12,431 bases of DNA, from positions 1 to 12,431 of the forward strand of contig JAUVHP010000027.1 of the NCBI GenBank assembly GCA_030593225.1, given 5' to 3'. The translations under genes were made by a program, and so were the position numbers. The DNA is from an archaeon (GTDB lineage Archaea > Nanobdellota > Nanobdellia > Pacearchaeales > GW2011-AR1). This document shows, piece by piece, positions 11,745 to 12,431 of the stretch. The stretch's first letter is position 1, and every line of letters begins with the position of its first letter. The notes below the pieces were generated by a model. It was not told the DNA's origin. It saw only the letters and a list, made by a program, of their open reading frames with translations, and did not search any database.

Positions 11745-12002
11745 ATGTTCAAAAAAAGGGACAAATATGAACTTGCATTCACTATAGTATATTTTATTGA
11801 ACAAATTGCATTAATTGGAATTTATTTTAAATCATCAATAGATACAAATTTAATAATTTCGGCATTTCCAATAATTTTTTTATCAACAATTGCTATAGAA
11901 AAAATATGTTTGAAATCACATTTCGAAACAGAAAAGGAAGAACAAGCAAAAAAATATGAAACGCAAGCATCAAAATCAAAAATATTTAAATTTAAAGTAT
12001 AA
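11745..12002 (+). CDS. Unrecognised small membrane protein, two spans
   Basis: The protein has 85 residues from the ATG. Two hydrophobic segments are visible, about residues 10-29 (LAFTIVYFIEQIALIGIYFK) and 35-53 (NLIISAFPIIFLSTIAIEK), joined by a short polar loop. A charged cytoplasmic-looking tail (ETEKEEQAKKYETQASKSK) follows. No family is recognised. Its stop codon lies 1 nt before the start of the next gene, so the two are translated from one message. The pair sits between tfb and a transposase remnant, in what looks like accessory DNA. Confidence 0.6.
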   Translation: MFKKRDKYELAFTIVYFIEQIALIGIYFKSSIDTNLIISAFPIIFLSTIAIEKICLKSHFETEKEEQAKKYETQASKSKIFKFKV

Positions 12003-12003
12003 A

Positions 12004-12276
12004 ATGAAAACAGAAATAAAAACAACAAATATAGCTCAAGAAAAGTATAATGAAGTTTACAATGGCTCAAAAAATGAGATTGACAAATTTCTTAAAGAGA
12101 TAGAAGAAAAGGGAGTAGATTGGAAAAATGAAAATCAAATCTATAAATCTAAAGATTTTAATATATTTAAAAGAAAATGTAAAAATGTATATACAATTTT
12201 TGCTAAAGGGGATTCTGAAGAAGTTATTGTGGTAGATTTTTTAACAGAAAGTGAATTACTTTCATGGATGAAATAA
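12004..12276 (+). CDS. Unrecognised 90-aa cytoplasmic protein coupled to the membrane protein
   Basis: The protein starts at the ATG 1 nt after the preceding stop (TAAAATG); an in-frame ATG 48 nt earlier overlaps the upstream gene and is less likely. Residues 1-50 are hydrophilic and helical (QEKYNEVYNGSKNEIDKFLK, GVDWKNENQIYKS). Residues 51-90 suggest a beta strand pair ending in a helix (KNVYTIFAKGD, SEEVIVVDFLTESELLSWMK). I do not recognise it. The small paired-gene layout is compatible with a toxin-antitoxin or immunity-type pair, but no residues support that specifically. The convergent transposase ends 2 nt away. Confidence 0.6.
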   Translation: MKTEIKTTNIAQEKYNEVYNGSKNEIDKFLKEIEEKGVDWKNENQIYKSKDFNIFKRKCKNVYTIFAKGDSEEVIVVDFLTESELLSWMK

Positions 12277-12278
12277 AC

Positions 12279-12431
12279 TTAGTTTTTATGACTCAAATTA
12301 ATCAACTCTAACCATTTATTATTACTATTCAATTTTAAGTCAGTAGCCAATTCGTAAGGGCATTTCTTAATAGTTTGATGTTTAGTTATGAAATTATAAT
12401 AAATCTCAAATCCTTTTAAAATATCATTTGC
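12279..12431 (-). CDS. Transposase, C-terminal end (runs off the window)
   Basis: A minus-strand frame is open from the window edge to a TAA at 12281-12279, giving 50 residues: LKGFEIYYNFITKHQTIKKC, PYELATDLKLNSNNKWLELI, ending NLSHKN. The pattern 'YYNFI-xx-H-xx-(3-5)-PxELA' is the usual end of DDE-type transposases and integrase cores of the IS6/IS240-like or related groups, where the text reads like 'YNFIRPHxxLxxKTPAE'. The glutamate in YEL may be the last family landmark. Only the tail is visible, so the element type, its ends and whether it is intact cannot be judged. Confidence 0.65.
   Translation of the reverse strand, partial: ANDILKGFEIYYNFITKHQTIKKCPYELATDLKLNSNNKWLELINLSHKN

Overview
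The window is about 12.4 kb of very AT-rich archaeal DNA. The gene content is archaeal: ribosomal proteins eS17 and eS8, transcription factor B, an Sm-like protein, a tRNA-splicing endonuclease, RNase Z, a tRNA with a bulge-helix-bulge intron, and TATA boxes 23-30 bp upstream of start codons, implying mostly leaderless mRNAs. The compact gene set, low GC, lysine/isoleucine-rich proteins and a bacterial-like leucyl-tRNA synthetase suggest a DPANN-type archaeon of the Woesearchaeota/Pacearchaeota kind. This placement is inference; no 16S gene is present.

Layout. 1-766 (minus): an unrecognised 107-aa protein followed 1 nt later by the N-terminus of LeuRS. 907-2732 (plus): endA, a winged-helix protein with a long charged linker, and rps17e. 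2733-3486: a small membrane protein (minus), an intron-containing CAU tRNA (plus) and a HIT protein (minus). 3554-5300 (minus): a 59-aa very basic protein and glyS. 5326-5831: tRNA-Cys(GCA) embedded in broken partial copies of itself. 5832-7539 (minus): a DUF362/ferredoxin protein and an RBBP9-like hydrolase. 7600-8067: tRNA-Arg(UCU) followed by three degenerate copies of its 3' end. 8132-10093 (minus): rnz, an Sm-like gene and a frameshifted grpB-family gene. 10192-11582 (plus): rps8e and tfb. 11627-12431: a possible structured RNA, two unrecognised small genes and the C-terminal end of a transposase running off the window.

Functionally this is an information-processing neighbourhood: two aminoacyl-tRNA synthetases, three tRNA genes, the endonuclease that would excise the tRNA intron, and the RNase Z that would trim tRNA 3' ends. 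None of the tRNA genes encodes CCA.

The most unusual structure is the pair of tRNA-linked repeat clusters. Downstream of both tRNA-Cys and tRNA-Arg the last 8-17 nt of the tRNA recur at 70-152 nt intervals. Most units also carry a short perfect hairpin, a broken T-loop-like motif and variable DNA. A module of about 76 bp is shared by the two clusters in opposite orientation, and the tRNA-Cys promoter plus its 5' end is duplicated. The arrangement resembles serial integration scars at tRNA 3' ends, or the E. coli tyrT repeats that begin with the tRNA 3' terminus. No integrase is visible here. A second notable point is the CAU tRNA, where the near-universal G19-C56 tertiary pair appears replaced by U19-A56.
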